Source of the DNA: an archaeon
GTDB lineage: Archaea > Thermoproteota > Nitrososphaeria > Nitrososphaerales > Gagatemarchaeaceae
Assembly (NCBI GenBank): GCA_021848045.1
Contig: JAJZNC010000018.1
Location: forward strand, 1-47,019
Reading direction: 5' to 3'
DNA: 47,019 nt
Positions 1-7,979 of the stretch are shown one piece after another. Within the stretch, counting starts at the first letter, position 1. Each line of letters starts with the position of its first letter. Under the pieces are notes generated by a model. That model had not been told where the DNA came from and ran no database searches. It saw only the letters and a program-made list of their open reading frames with translations. Made by a program: the position numbers and the translations under genes.

Positions 1-699
1 CTCATAGGGCTACATGCGCGGTCCGCCGGGGTGGGGCTGGCAAAGGCCGAGCTCTTCAGGCACGGAGAGGTCATCCCCTTGGCGAGGCTGGAGGCGGGCG
101 CCTTCTGCGCCGTCGTGGCTCTGGGGTCTCCCTCCACGGCCTACCTGCCCGAGACGAACCCCAACCACTCCCAGCTGGTCCGGCTCTTCAGGGCGGTCAG
201 GGAGCACGGCATCCCCTCGTTCAACGTCTGCTACTCGATGCAGCTCTTCTCGATAGTCCACGGTGGCAGCGTGGTGAGAAACCCCTTGGGCAAGGAGGTC
301 GGGCTCGCCGACGTCTCTCCGACGCGTGCCGGCGGCGCGGACCCCGTGATAGGGGGCCTGGGGAGGTTCACCACGCTCCAGTGGCACGGGGACGTGGTGG
401 ATAGGCTCCCTGAGGGGGCCCTCCACCTGGCCTACTCGAAGAAGACCAAGCACCAGGTGGCCGTACTCGACGGGATACACTACCTGGTGCAGGCGGACGG
501 CCAGGCCGCCACCCCTGCGATGGTGGGCAGCTGGATCAGGCACGACTCCGCGTGGGCGACCCGGGGGACGGGCGTCGTCGCGTCGAGCCTCCTCCTCGAG
601 GTGACCCGGCGTCAGGCCTACCTCCGGAACACGTTCCTCAGGATGTTCGCCAACTTCCTGGGGCTGGCGCTCTCGGGGGGCGGGCTGGCTGGGCGGTAG
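1..699 (+). CDS. Class I glutamine amidotransferase-like protein (5' truncated by window edge)
   Basis: The frame is open from base 1, so the true start lies upstream; the first in-window start codon is a GTG at 31. About 20 N-terminal residues appear to be missing compared with free-standing class I GATase domains. The nucleophile elbow is visible as NVCYSMQ (Cys codon 229-231), followed by GGSVVRNPLGKEVG and a QWHGDVVDRLPEGA segment, all typical of GMP-synthase-like amidotransferase domains. The place where the family carries the catalytic His-x-Glu (a QFHPE-type motif, bases about 487-516) instead reads VQADGQAATP, so both triad partners of the cysteine seem to be lost. It is probably a non-hydrolysing or altered GATase-fold protein. 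The family assignment is secure; substrate and activity are unknown. Confidence 0.75.
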   Translation, partial: LIGLHARSAGVGLAKAELFRHGEVIPLARLEAGAFCAVVALGSPSTAYLPETNPNHSQLVRLFRAVREHGIPSFNVCYSMQLFSIVHGGSVVRNPLGKEVGLADVSPTRAGGADPVIGGLGRFTTLQWHGDVVDRLPEGALHLAYSKKTKHQVAVLDGIHYLVQADGQAATPAMVGSWIRHDSAWATRGTGVVASSLLLEVTRRQAYLRNTFLRMFANFLGLALSGGGLAGR

Positions 700-701
700 C
701 C

Positions 702-1139
702 TTAGTCCGAGCCGGGCGCGAGCATCCTGCTGGCGTGGTGGTGCACGATCCTCCACGCGTCGCCGAACTTGCCCACGACCATCGTGACCCTCGACCTGCC
801 TCCCACCGTGGAGCCCTCGAACGAGTAGTCGTTGACGAAGACCCCCTTGTACTCCAGGTAGAACGTGGCCACCGCCATGAGCCCCAGCACGTCGATCCTG
901 AGGTCGTCGATCTTGTACTGGTAGTCTGAGATGTTCGCGAACCTCGCCTGTTCGTACATGAAGGCCTCCCCCGCGTTCTGCCTGGTATACGGGCGGGACT
1001 CGTCGAACTTGGAGAAGTACTGAGGCGCGGCGAACAGGCTCGGCAGCCTGGCCACATCCTTCGTCCTCCCTACCTCGTAGTACGAGGTGACGAGGGAGGC
1101 CACCTCCTTCCTCGCCTGGTCCAGCTGCCGCGACTCCAT
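702..1139 (-). CDS. SnoaL-like / NTF2-fold protein
   Basis: A 145-residue protein with the layout of NTF2-like (SnoaL_3 / DUF4440-type) domains: an N-terminal helix with a YYEVGRTKDVARLPSLFA segment, then beta strands ending in a GDAWRIVHHHASRML motif typical of the last strands of this fold. Members are cone-shaped dimers used as small-molecule isomerases or hydrolases or as binding domains, so the function cannot be read from sequence. It converges on the GATase-like gene with a 2-base gap. The ATG start is 26 bases from a TATA-like box (1161-1169), which suggests a leaderless transcript. Confidence 0.7.
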   Translation of the reverse strand: MESRQLDQARKEVASLVTSYYEVGRTKDVARLPSLFAAPQYFSKFDESRPYTRQNAGEAFMYEQARFANISDYQYKIDDLRIDVLGLMAVATFYLEYKGVFVNDYSFEGSTVGGRSRVTMVVGKFGDAWRIVHHHASRMLAPGSD

Positions 1140-1160
1140 AGTCCGCCATCCCTGGCGCCC

Positions 1161-1169
1161 ATAGATAAG
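1161..1169 (-). promoter_or_regulatory. TATA-like box of the SnoaL-like gene
   Basis: An AT-rich patch in GC-rich surroundings. Read on the minus strand it is CTTATCTAT, with its centre 26 bases before the ATG at 1139. That spacing is expected of an archaeal leaderless promoter. Confidence 0.5.
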
Positions 1170-1187
1170 CTCGGGCGAGCCCGGCCG

Positions 1188-1550
1188 CTATCGTCCTCGG
1201 CCTAGGGCGGCCTTCGCCCGGAGCGCGAGCCTCTTGCCCATGGGCAGGTCAGAGACCGGCCCGGTCACCGGCTCTATCCTCCCGTCGCGGACCTCGTAGA
1301 CGGGCTTCCCGGCCGAGAGGGCGCGCTCGACCTCTGGCTTGACCCCCTGGGTGACGTTCCCGAAGTGCCTGGAGAACACAAGGGCGTCGCAGGCGTCGAC
1401 GAGGGCCAGGTACCGCTCCTCCTTCATTCCAGGGTCGGCGCTCGGGTCGACCACCTCGGCGCCCGGGAACCTCGCCCGGATCTGAGAGAGCTCCCTCCTC
1501 TCGGCAGCCGTCCCGTAGAGCTTCATGGGGTGGGAGTAGAAGACCCGCAT
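1188..1550 (-). CDS. Small Rossmann-like protein, nucleoside 2-deoxyribosyltransferase-like
   Basis: 120 residues. It starts MRVFYSHPMKLYGT, then EVVDPSADPG, DACDALVFSRHFGNVTQGVKPEVERALSAGKPVYEV. The pattern of a first strand, a D-x-C-D-A-L-V-F-S strand and an EVERALSAGKPV helix resembles the nucleoside 2-deoxyribosyltransferase / TIR-like Rossmann superfamily. In those enzymes a Glu at the E-V-E-x-A position is used for catalysis, and the Glu in KPEVERA could play that part. No substrate can be assigned. The ATG lies 25 bases from a TATA-like box at 1570-1579. Confidence 0.65.
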   Translation of the reverse strand: MRVFYSHPMKLYGTAAERRELSQIRARFPGAEVVDPSADPGMKEERYLALVDACDALVFSRHFGNVTQGVKPEVERALSAGKPVYEVRDGRIEPVTGPVSDLPMGKRLALRAKAALGRGR

Positions 1551-1569
1551 GGTGGGCAGAGGGTCAGCA

Positions 1570-1579
1570 AATTAGTTAA
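1570..1579 (-). promoter_or_regulatory. TATA-like box of the 120-residue Rossmann-like gene
   Basis: Reads TTAACTAATT on the minus strand, centred 25 bases before the ATG at 1550, so transcription probably starts at or next to the start codon. Confidence 0.5.
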
Positions 1580-1606
1580 GGGTTTGGCCGCGCGCGAACC
1601 CTGGGC

Positions 1607-2392
1607 TCAGGGGCCGACGAGGTCGACTATCCTGCCGTAGCTCCGGCCGCACGCCTCGCACCTCCCGGCGAGGACCGCCCCTCCGCACCGGCACCTCACG
1701 ACGGGCTCGTTCTCCCCTGGCTCCTTCCTCACGCGGTACCTGACGAACAGCATGGGCTTGACAGGCCACAGCCGGGAGGTCTCGACGTCCAGCTTCGACA
1801 GGGGGGCGAGCCTCTCGAGCCTCCGGCCGAGCGCGTTGTCGAAGGCACCCACCCCCCTGACCTCGACCCTCTCGAGGCCCTCTCTGTCGAAGCGCAAGAG
1901 CGGCGTGGAGTAGATCCTGTGGCCGTCGGCGGTGACCGTCACGAAGGAGCTCTCCCGCCCCGTTCCTCCGTTCGCTATGCCGAGGACGAAGGTCGCGCCG
2001 TCTCGCGCCACCCTCACCACCTCGTCGAGGACCGCGTCCGGCTCGGGGACGTGGTGGATGGCCCTGACCAGGGCCACGAAGTCGAAGACGCTGTCGTCGA
2101 ACGGGAGCTCGTCCATCGGCGCCCTGACCAGGGTGGTGGCGCGGAGCCTCTCCGAGGCCCTTTCGAGGTTGCTGAGGGAGTAGTCGAGCATGAACATCCG
2201 CCCCACCTTCTTCTCTATGACCTCTGTGAGCCTCCCGAACCCTCCGGCGAGCTCTATGCCGGTCCGCCCGGCCGCCCAACGCGAGACCACAGCCTTCTCC
2301 GCGCCATCCTCTATCCCTCTCCTCCTCCATACAACCGAGTAGTCGTACCTCTCGTAGTCGGGGATGGAGTCTGTTCGCTGCGTCTTGGTCAC
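1607..2392 (-). CDS. SAM-dependent methyltransferase with C-terminal zinc ribbon
   Basis: 261 residues, GTG start. The Methyltransf_11-type core is clear: a glycine-rich SAM loop (GIELAGGFGRLTEVI), an acidic strand end (MFMLDYSLSNLERA), the post-II motif APMDELPFDDSVFDFVALVRAIHHVPEP, and VLDEVVRVARDGATFVLGI. The C-terminus adds a four-cysteine ribbon (CRCGG...CEACGRS), as in TrmR/YcgJ-like archaeal proteins, which could bind zinc. The substrate is unknown. The gene lies 24 bases downstream of the nucleotidyltransferase-like gene on the same strand, so the two are probably co-transcribed. Confidence 0.8.
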   Translation of the reverse strand: MTKTQRTDSIPDYERYDYSVVWRRRGIEDGAEKAVVSRWAAGRTGIELAGGFGRLTEVIEKKVGRMFMLDYSLSNLERASERLRATTLVRAPMDELPFDDSVFDFVALVRAIHHVPEPDAVLDEVVRVARDGATFVLGIANGGTGRESSFVTVTADGHRIYSTPLLRFDREGLERVEVRGVGAFDNALGRRLERLAPLSKLDVETSRLWPVKPMLFVRYRVRKEPGENEPVVRCRCGGAVLAGRCEACGRSYGRIVDLVGP

Positions 2393-2416
2393 CGCTCCGT
2401 CGCTCGTACGCGGGGG

Positions 2417-3364
2417 CTACCGCTTCTCCAGGGCCTGGTACATCCTGCCCAGCTCGATGTACCTCCGGGACGCGTACTCCAGCTGGCCTGGCCCGATCGT
2501 CGTCCTGAAGACCGAGTCCCTCTTCCCGTCCTTGGTCAGCCTCCTGTTGAGCGCCCAGGCCTTCAGGTAGACGTACGCGCCGAGGGTGCGGAACAGGAAC
2601 AGGTTGATGACCCGGGAGCCTCTCTTCTCCGGCTGCGGGTGCTCCGGCCCTCCCATCTCCCTCAGCCTTCGCGCGTAGACCGCGGGGAAGTACGACCTCA
2701 TCCACGAAGCGCTCTCGAGGATCGCGTGGTAGGCAGACCCGCCCGATATCACCATCGCCGTGAGGGTGTCTCGCGCGTAAAGGGCGCCCTGGGGCTTGCT
2801 CACCTCCTCGCTCGCCTGCCTCTCGTCGAGGACGAAGCTGAAGCAGAGAGGCGACTCGGACCTCCTGACCAGCGAGAAGATGCGCGACAGTATGAACGCC
2901 CTAAGCATGAAAGCCCACATCCCGTCAGTCTTCGTTATGCAATAAAAGTCGATGTCGTCGTGCTCGGCGGCCGAGAGATAGGAGGTCGTCCCGGCCACGC
3001 CCATGAAGACCGCGCTCTTGCTGAGGAGCCTGGCGAAGAGCCTGCCGGTCGCCGCGTTCGCCATCGCGCGCCGCGTCCTCCTTTCCGCCTCCTCGGTGGC
3101 CGCCTTGACGGCCTCCGAACCTCCGCGTTTCAGGAGGACCCTGCCGGAGTCCACCATGACCTTGCTCGAGAGGACGGCGTCGGAAAGGATGCTGCGCTCG
3201 AGCTCCTCCTCTGTGGCGTCGACCGAGAGCAGCTCGACCAGGTCCTTCACCGAGAGCAGCGCGCCGGAGACCGCGGCTATCCTGCAGTATGTCAGCACGG
3301 CCTCCCGTTGCGAGTCGTCCAGTGAGGTCGTGCTCCTCTCGCCCGGCTTCCCCAGGGTAGTCAT
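2417..3364 (-). CDS. Nucleotidyltransferase-like protein (archaeal, uncharacterised)
   Basis: 315 residues from the ATG at 3364. A second in-frame ATG at 3379 would add five residues, but it lies only 19 bases from the TATA-like box at 3394-3401, too close for it to be transcribed. The core shows GVAGTTSYLSAAEHDDIDFYCIT, which matches the G-[ST]-x...D-x-D pattern of polymerase-beta-type nucleotidyltransferases. The N-terminal roughly 100 residues are helical and look like an HTH or helical-bundle domain. The C-terminal half is rich in Arg/Tyr and hydrophobic residues. The NTase fold is inferred from this single motif; the substrate is unknown. Its partner gene is a methyltransferase. Confidence 0.6.
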   Translation of the reverse strand: MTTLGKPGERSTTSLDDSQREAVLTYCRIAAVSGALLSVKDLVELLSVDATEEELERSILSDAVLSSKVMVDSGRVLLKRGGSEAVKAATEEAERRTRRAMANAATGRLFARLLSKSAVFMGVAGTTSYLSAAEHDDIDFYCITKTDGMWAFMLRAFILSRIFSLVRRSESPLCFSFVLDERQASEEVSKPQGALYARDTLTAMVISGGSAYHAILESASWMRSYFPAVYARRLREMGGPEHPQPEKRGSRVINLFLFRTLGAYVYLKAWALNRRLTKDGKRDSVFRTTIGPGQLEYASRRYIELGRMYQALEKR

Positions 3365-3534
3365 CCCCGGACGGTCCATCCGTCGAGGGGTTGGATAAAA
3401 GGACGTGCCCGCGTCCCCGCGACGGCCCCTCCCGCCAAGCCCGCCCGAGCTCCTTCTCCCAACGCCCCGACGTGTGCAGCGCCCTTAGATAAGCGGAGGA
3501 CCGCCGTTCTCAGCCATGGGAATCGTGGCCGCCA

Positions 3535-3542
3535 CTTTTATT
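3535..3542 (+). promoter_or_regulatory. TATA-like box of the sulfur operon
   Basis: CTTTTATT stands out in GC-rich DNA, centred 38 bases before the dsrE2 ATG, so the leader would be about 10 bases. Confidence 0.45.
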
Positions 3543-3575
3543 CTGGCCCTCGCACCCTCTCCCCAGTGAACAGAC

Positions 3576-4028
3576 ATGGCGCAAGCTACACAGGTTAGGC
3601 AGGGTCTGAACCCGCAGGCGCAGAAGCTCTCGATAATCGTCTCGAAGGGCTCCCTCGACATGGCCTATCCGGCCTTCATGCTGGCCAACGCGGGGGCGGC
3701 GATGGGCATGGAAGTGCACCTCTTCTTCACGTTCTGGGGGATGGCCGTGATCAACAAGAGGCAGGAGGCCAACCTGCAGGTCGGACCGGACGCGAGCCCC
3801 GGCATGACCACGGCGGCGGTGAGGGACGCGGTCGCGCGCCTGAAGCTCCCGACGATCCCGGAGATGGTCGCCGGCGCGAAAGATATGGGGGTCCACCTCC
3901 ACGCCTGCTCCACGACGCTGGAGATGATGGGGATGAGGAAGGACGACCTGGTCCCGGAGGTCGAGGACATCGTGGGGGCGTCGACCTTCCTCCAGCTCAG
4001 CGAGAACGGCCAGACCCTCTTCATCTGA
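3576..4028 (+). CDS. DsrE2-like sulfur carrier protein
   Basis: 150 residues of the DsrE/F/H superfamily, DsrE2-like branch. Typical elements are the first strand KLSIIVSKGSLDMAYPAFMLANAGAAMGMEVHLFFTFWG and the segment ending HLHACSTTLEMMGM, which holds the conserved cysteine (Cys111) that carries persulfide sulfur. DsrE2 proteins trade sulfane sulfur with TusA in the cytoplasm or at the membrane of sulfur-oxidising microbes. It is the first gene of a tight dsrE2-tusA-SQR operon (13 bases to the next gene), so it probably handles sulfur released by the SQR-like enzyme. Family assignment is confident; the direction of sulfur flow is inference. Confidence 0.85.
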   Translation: MAQATQVRQGLNPQAQKLSIIVSKGSLDMAYPAFMLANAGAAMGMEVHLFFTFWGMAVINKRQEANLQVGPDASPGMTTAAVRDAVARLKLPTIPEMVAGAKDMGVHLHACSTTLEMMGMRKDDLVPEVEDIVGASTFLQLSENGQTLFI

Positions 4029-4041
4029 GGGGTGAGCTTGG

Positions 4042-4290
4042 ATGTCACAGGCCGTGCAGAAGAAGGTCGTCGACTCGCGCGGGAGCTTCTGTCCGGGGCC
4101 TCTCACCGACCTGTTCAAGGCGTACAGGAGCGCGCGCCCCGGGGACCTCATCGAGGTCTGGGCCACCGACCCGGCCGCGAAGAGCGACATAACGGCGTGG
4201 GCCTCGAAGACCGGGAACCAGCTCGTCTCCGTGGAGGACGACGAGGGGTACACGCGGATAACGGTCAAGGTCACAAACAAGAAGGCATAG
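4042..4290 (+). CDS. tusA: TusA-family sulfurtransferase
   Basis: 82 residues, the usual TusA length. The signature CPxP motif is present as FCPGPL with Cys17 as sulfur carrier, followed by the GDLIEVWATDPAAKSDITAWASKTGNQLV segment of the two-layer alpha/beta fold. TusA passes persulfide sulfur to partners such as DsrE-type proteins, heterodisulfide-reductase-like complexes or tRNA thiolation enzymes. Its place between a DsrE2 and an SQR-like gene argues for sulfide or sulfane-sulfur metabolism. The next gene starts 4 bases after the stop. Confidence 0.9.
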   Translation: MSQAVQKKVVDSRGSFCPGPLTDLFKAYRSARPGDLIEVWATDPAAKSDITAWASKTGNQLVSVEDDEGYTRITVKVTNKKA

Positions 4291-4294
4291 CCGC

Positions 4295-5497
4295 TTGAAG
4301 AAGGTCGTGATACTGGGGGCGGGGTCAGGGGGGACCCTCCTGGCAAACCTGCTGGCCCACGAGTTCAGGCGGGAGATAGAGGACGGGGCGGTCGGGGTCC
4401 AGCTGGTGGGCGAGGGCGACGACCACGTCTTCCAGCCCGGGAACCTCGACGTCGCGTTCAGGGGCTCCGACCCCGCGTCGGTCGTCCGCAGGGAGTCCTC
4501 GCTGCTCAAGAAAGGCGTCCTCCAGGTGACCGAAGGGGCGGCCAAGGTGGACCTGGAGCAGAGGGTGGTCACCACCCGCGGTGGGTCGAAGATCCCCTAC
4601 GACCACGTGGTCTTCGCGACGGGCGCCGTGGCCGACCCGGGCCTGATGCCCGGGCTCCGCGAAGGCTCGCTCAACTTTCACGAAGGGCCGGCCGAGGCCG
4701 CGCGGATCTGGGCTGCCCTGCAGGGGTTCGAGGGGGGCACCGCGGTCGTCGCGATAACGAGGGTCCCGCACAAGTGCCCGCCCTCCCCCAACGAGGCCGC
4801 GTTCATGCTCGACGAGTTCTTCAGGAGGCGCGGCACCAGAGGGTCAGTCAAGATAAAGTTCGTCACGCCGTATCCCAGGCCCTACCCTGCCGAGCAGGTC
4901 TCAGACGTCATCCAGCCGCTCTTCGAGAAGCGGGGGATAGAGCTGGTCCCGTTCTTCGCCGCCGACCACGTCGACGCCAAGGCCAAGAAGATCTACAGCA
5001 TGGAGGGGGAGAGCGTCGACTACGACCTGCTGATCGCGGTCCCTCCCCACCGGGGGGCGGAGGTGGTCAGAGCCTCGGGGATCGGCGACGAGGAAGGCTG
5101 GATCCCCGTCGACAGCCGTACCATGAAGGTGAGGGACCATCCGGAGGCCTATGCCATAGGGGACGCCACGAGCATCCCGATCTCAAAGTCGGGGGTCGTG
5201 GCGCACCTCCAGGCGGAGGCGGTCGCGGGGAGCCTCGCATTGGAGCTGCGCGGCGGGCGAGAGGTCTTCGAATACAACGGGCGGATAAACTGCCCGATGG
5301 AGACCGGGCTGAGGAGGGCGCTCTTCGTCTCCGGGACGTACGACTCCGCCCCCAGGAGGGAAAGGCCCACCCTCCTGCGCTACGCCATGAAGAGGGAGTT
5401 CGCGAGCATATACTGGTCCACCATCCAGGGGGGCTGGTCCTGGCTGATGGACGCCTACTTCGGCGAGACCAGCGAGCCGCACGAGCTTCCAGCCTAG
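4295..5497 (+). CDS. Sulfide:quinone oxidoreductase-like FAD flavoprotein
   Basis: 400 residues with a TTG start 4 bases after tusA. It has the N-terminal FAD-binding GAGSGGTLLANLLA Rossmann motif, an ATGAVADP segment, and the C-terminal AYAIGDATSIPISKSGVVAHLQAEAVA motif that contacts FAD. Two cysteines sit where SQR enzymes have redox or polysulfide-binding cysteines: Cys161 (HKCPPSPNEAA) and Cys333 (INCPMETG). The third cysteine of classical SQR near residue 128 is not visible. The C-terminal stretch (YWSTIQGGWSWLMDAYFGE) is amphipathic and could anchor it to the membrane. The likely role is oxidation of sulfide or protein-bound persulfide with electrons to quinone, in partnership with DsrE2/TusA. 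A related non-SQR flavoprotein remains possible. Confidence 0.8.
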   Translation: MKKVVILGAGSGGTLLANLLAHEFRREIEDGAVGVQLVGEGDDHVFQPGNLDVAFRGSDPASVVRRESSLLKKGVLQVTEGAAKVDLEQRVVTTRGGSKIPYDHVVFATGAVADPGLMPGLREGSLNFHEGPAEAARIWAALQGFEGGTAVVAITRVPHKCPPSPNEAAFMLDEFFRRRGTRGSVKIKFVTPYPRPYPAEQVSDVIQPLFEKRGIELVPFFAADHVDAKAKKIYSMEGESVDYDLLIAVPPHRGAEVVRASGIGDEEGWIPVDSRTMKVRDHPEAYAIGDATSIPISKSGVVAHLQAEAVAGSLALELRGGREVFEYNGRINCPMETGLRRALFVSGTYDSAPRRERPTLLRYAMKREFASIYWSTIQGGWSWLMDAYFGETSEPHELPA

Positions 5498-5660
5498 GGG
5501 TATGCCCTTGGGCGAGAGGTCGGGGGACCTGGGCGGCACCGTCCCTCCTCCACAACTCTCCACTCGCACGAGCGGGCGGTATCCGTGGGCTACCTTGCAG
5601 GCTATCTCCTAAGGTGACGCTGGCAGAAACGCTGAATAGATTCTTCGACGGCCGCACGGC

Positions 5661-6719
5661 GTGCTCGGCCGCGACGTCCTGAGGGAGGCCGCGCGTCTCG
5701 AAGGGTCGAACTTCAGCCTCCTTGCCGGCATCAGGGGTGGCGCGTTCACCGTCGCGCCGATGGCGCTCTTGCTGGCGACCAACGACCTGAGCCTGGTCTA
5801 TGCGACCCTCGGGGCGATGCTCCTGACGACCACGGAGGGCCCGAACTCCACCCCACTTCCGCTCCGCTTCCTCCTGCTCGCCTGCCTGACCGAGGCGTCG
5901 GCTTTCGCCCTGGGGACGGTCGTCGCGCTTTCCGGCCTGGTCGCGATCCCGCTTGTCGGGCTCGGTGTCTGCGCAGGGCTGCTCGCCGGGGACAGCCTGG
6001 CCGTCGCCCAGGTTGGCCGGGTGACGGCGATCTTCTTCGCCGTCGGCGTCGGCCTCCCCGGCGCCTCGGCGGGGGCGGTGCCCGCAAGGTTCGCGTTCGC
6101 CCTGCTGGGGGGCTTCCTGGCGCTGGCGGGCTGCTGGCTTCAGCGGTCCGTCGGCAGAGGGGCGGGCGGGGCCAGCTCGTCCTACTGGTCGACGGGCGCC
6201 ACAAGGCGGGGGCTGCGCCAGCTCTGGCCCACCAACCTGTCGTTCCGCTTCCACGTCTTCAGGTGGGCCGTGGCCGCAGGCGCCGGCTCGGCGTTCGGGC
6301 TGGCCGTGGGGCTTCTCCTGGGGCTACCAAGAGACTTTTGGATCGTAGTGACCATCATCGTCGCGCTCCGTCCGCGCATCGGGCCCACCGTCGCGACGAC
6401 CCTCACGATAGTGGCGGGGACGGCCGTCGGGGCGATGCTCGCGGCCTCGATAACCCTGGGGACGGGCGACCTCCTCATCCTGGGGTCTCTCCTCCTGGTC
6501 TTCGGTGTCCTGATGTTCGCTTCGAGGGGGGTGAACCTCGGGCTGGTCCAGCTCTTCTTCACGCCCTTCATCATAATCCTTCTCAACATCATCTACCCGG
6601 GGGACTGGCGGCTCGCAGAGATACGAATCCTCGACGTGGGTATCGGCGGCGCGATCGCCATCCTCTCCGTCTGCTCGCTCGAGGTCTTCGAGAGGAGGGC
6701 CCACGCCCGCCGACCCTGA
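5661..6719 (+). CDS. FUSC-family membrane protein (aromatic acid exporter-like)
   Basis: 352 residues from a GTG start. There are two blocks of hydrophobic helices: about six within residues 20-165, then a polar loop (SSSYWSTGATRRGLRQLWPTNLSFRFHVFRWA), then about five more, with FWIVVTIIVALRPRIGPTVATTLTIVAGTAVGAMLAA as the clearest segment. The motif RPRIGPTVATTLTIVAGTAVGA is the hallmark of FUSC/ArAE proteins, which are proposed to export aromatic or weak acids. The substrate is unknown. It lies 163 bases after the SQR-like gene on the same strand; no strong promoter is visible in between. Confidence 0.75.
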   Translation: MLGRDVLREAARLEGSNFSLLAGIRGGAFTVAPMALLLATNDLSLVYATLGAMLLTTTEGPNSTPLPLRFLLLACLTEASAFALGTVVALSGLVAIPLVGLGVCAGLLAGDSLAVAQVGRVTAIFFAVGVGLPGASAGAVPARFAFALLGGFLALAGCWLQRSVGRGAGGASSSYWSTGATRRGLRQLWPTNLSFRFHVFRWAVAAGAGSAFGLAVGLLLGLPRDFWIVVTIIVALRPRIGPTVATTLTIVAGTAVGAMLAASITLGTGDLLILGSLLLVFGVLMFASRGVNLGLVQLFFTPFIIILLNIIYPGDWRLAEIRILDVGIGGAIAILSVCSLEVFERRAHARRP

Positions 6720-6773
6720 CCTGGCCAGGGCACTAGCCTAGGCGCCGCGGTGGTGAGCGTCCCGAGGGGAGTC

Positions 6774-7172
6774 TCACTTTCTGCGCTTCGTGGGCCGCCT
6801 TCTTGGAGCCGGCCCGGCCTGCCAGAGCGCGATGAGGTTGTTCTCGGGGTCAGCTCCTATGAACGACCAGCCCATGCGGGGTACCTCCGTCTTCGGGACC
6901 ACCTCTCGACCGCCCGCCGCCTTGAACGCTGCGATGCGCTTGTCGATGTCCTTCACGCCTATGAAGTTCCTCGGGACGTCCTCGGGACCCGACCTCTTGT
7001 ACATCCCCCCGCCGACGCTCTTTCCTCGCGGACCGGTGGAGATGGTCCAATACTCCATGTCGACAACCTCCGTCTTCTTGAACTTCCAGCCTAATACGTC
7101 AGCGTAGAACTTGGAGAGCCTCTCGGGCTCGTTAGCAGGGATCTCGAAATGGACGACCGTCCTTGAGCTCAT
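6774..7172 (-). CDS. VOC-family (glyoxalase/bleomycin resistance-like) protein
   Basis: 132 residues with a single vicinal-oxygen-chelate module: VVHFEIPANEPERLSKFYADVLGWKFKK at the start, FIGVKDIDKRIAAFKAAGGREVVPKTEVPRMGWSFIGADPENNLIALWQ at the end. His8 and the Glu10/Asn-Asn region fit the metal-site positions of such proteins, but activity cannot be inferred. The C-terminus is very basic (RRRPTKRRK). The ATG is 27 bases from a TATA-like box, so it is leaderless. Confidence 0.85.
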   Translation of the reverse strand: MSSRTVVHFEIPANEPERLSKFYADVLGWKFKKTEVVDMEYWTISTGPRGKSVGGGMYKRSGPEDVPRNFIGVKDIDKRIAAFKAAGGREVVPKTEVPRMGWSFIGADPENNLIALWQAGPAPRRRPTKRRK

Positions 7173-7195
7173 GCAAGTGAACGTACGCGCCCTGC

Positions 7196-7203
7196 TATTT
7201 TAA
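7196..7203 (-). promoter_or_regulatory. TATA-like box of the VOC gene
   Basis: TTAAAATA on the minus strand, centred 27 bases before the ATG at 7172; leaderless spacing. Confidence 0.6.
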
Positions 7204-7293
7204 CGTCCCCGACTCGCCGCACGTGGTCCTCACCCCGGCGGCGTCGCCTGCCTCTTCGGCGTCCAGCCAGGGGGGCTGGTGGACCAGGGCGTC

Positions 7294-7869
7294 CTACTTC
7301 AGGGCGTCGAGGATCTCTGCGGTCTTCCTTACCCGTCCCATCCTCTTGAAGACGAAGTTCACGGCGTTGTCGTGGGCCTCCTTTGAGAGGTCGGACATCG
7401 CGTCCTCGGCGAAGACCTGCTGGTACCCGTACTCGTAGGCGAACCTTGCCGTGCTCTCGACCCCGTAGGTCGTCGCTATGCCTGCGAGCACTATGGTGTC
7501 GTACCCTCCTCTCCTCATCCTCAGGTCGAGGTCGGTCCCGTAGAAGGCGCCCCACTGCCGCTTGGTGACCAGGACGTCCCCTGGCTCCGGCCCGAGCTCC
7601 GGGACTATCTCCGCCCAGTCCTTCGGGGGCTCCCCGCGCATGGCCCACGTAGTGTCCGCGACCACGTTGAGCGTCGTCCCTCTCGAGTTCTCGACGTGCA
7701 CGAGGAACACCGGCATCCCGTTCTCCCTGAACGCCCTCGCTAGCTTCGCGCTGTTCGAGACGACTGTCTTCGAGTCGTAGGGCTTCGACTCCCTGGCGGC
7801 GATCCCCTTCTGCAGGTCGATCACCACTAGCGCCGTCTTCCGCTTGTCGATCGCGAGGTCCGTGCTCAA
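7294..7869 (-). CDS. Isochorismatase-fold hydrolase lacking the catalytic cysteine
   Basis: 191 residues from a TTG at 7869, preceded by a GGTGG ribosome-site-like stretch. The open frame continues upstream to 8103, but that part looks non-coding and overlaps the divergent promoter. Family motifs are ALVVIDLQKG with Asp18, VTKRQWGAFYGTDLDLRMRR with Lys103, and IVLAGIATTYGVESTARFAYEYGY. The position of the catalytic cysteine is Gly136, as in EntB-type isochorismatases rather than cysteine-dependent nicotinamidases or N-carbamoylsarcosine amidases. A true isochorismatase or a related vinyl-ether or amide hydrolase is possible. Confidence 0.8.
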   Translation of the reverse strand: MSTDLAIDKRKTALVVIDLQKGIAARESKPYDSKTVVSNSAKLARAFRENGMPVFLVHVENSRGTTLNVVADTTWAMRGEPPKDWAEIVPELGPEPGDVLVTKRQWGAFYGTDLDLRMRRGGYDTIVLAGIATTYGVESTARFAYEYGYQQVFAEDAMSDLSKEAHDNAVNFVFKRMGRVRKTAEILDALK

Positions 7870-7979
7870 TTGACCACCGCCCTCCCTGCCGCGAAACGGT
7901 AGATAAGGCCCATACGAGGTTCGACGCCCTCCTAACTCCCGGCCAGTACAATCGACACTCCAAGAAGAAACGGGCGCAA

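Noticed and set aside
5067-6254. Long minus-strand frame opposite the SQR and FUSC genes
   Set aside because: Shadow of GC-rich coding DNA; repetitive Arg/Ala/Pro-rich translation with no motif.
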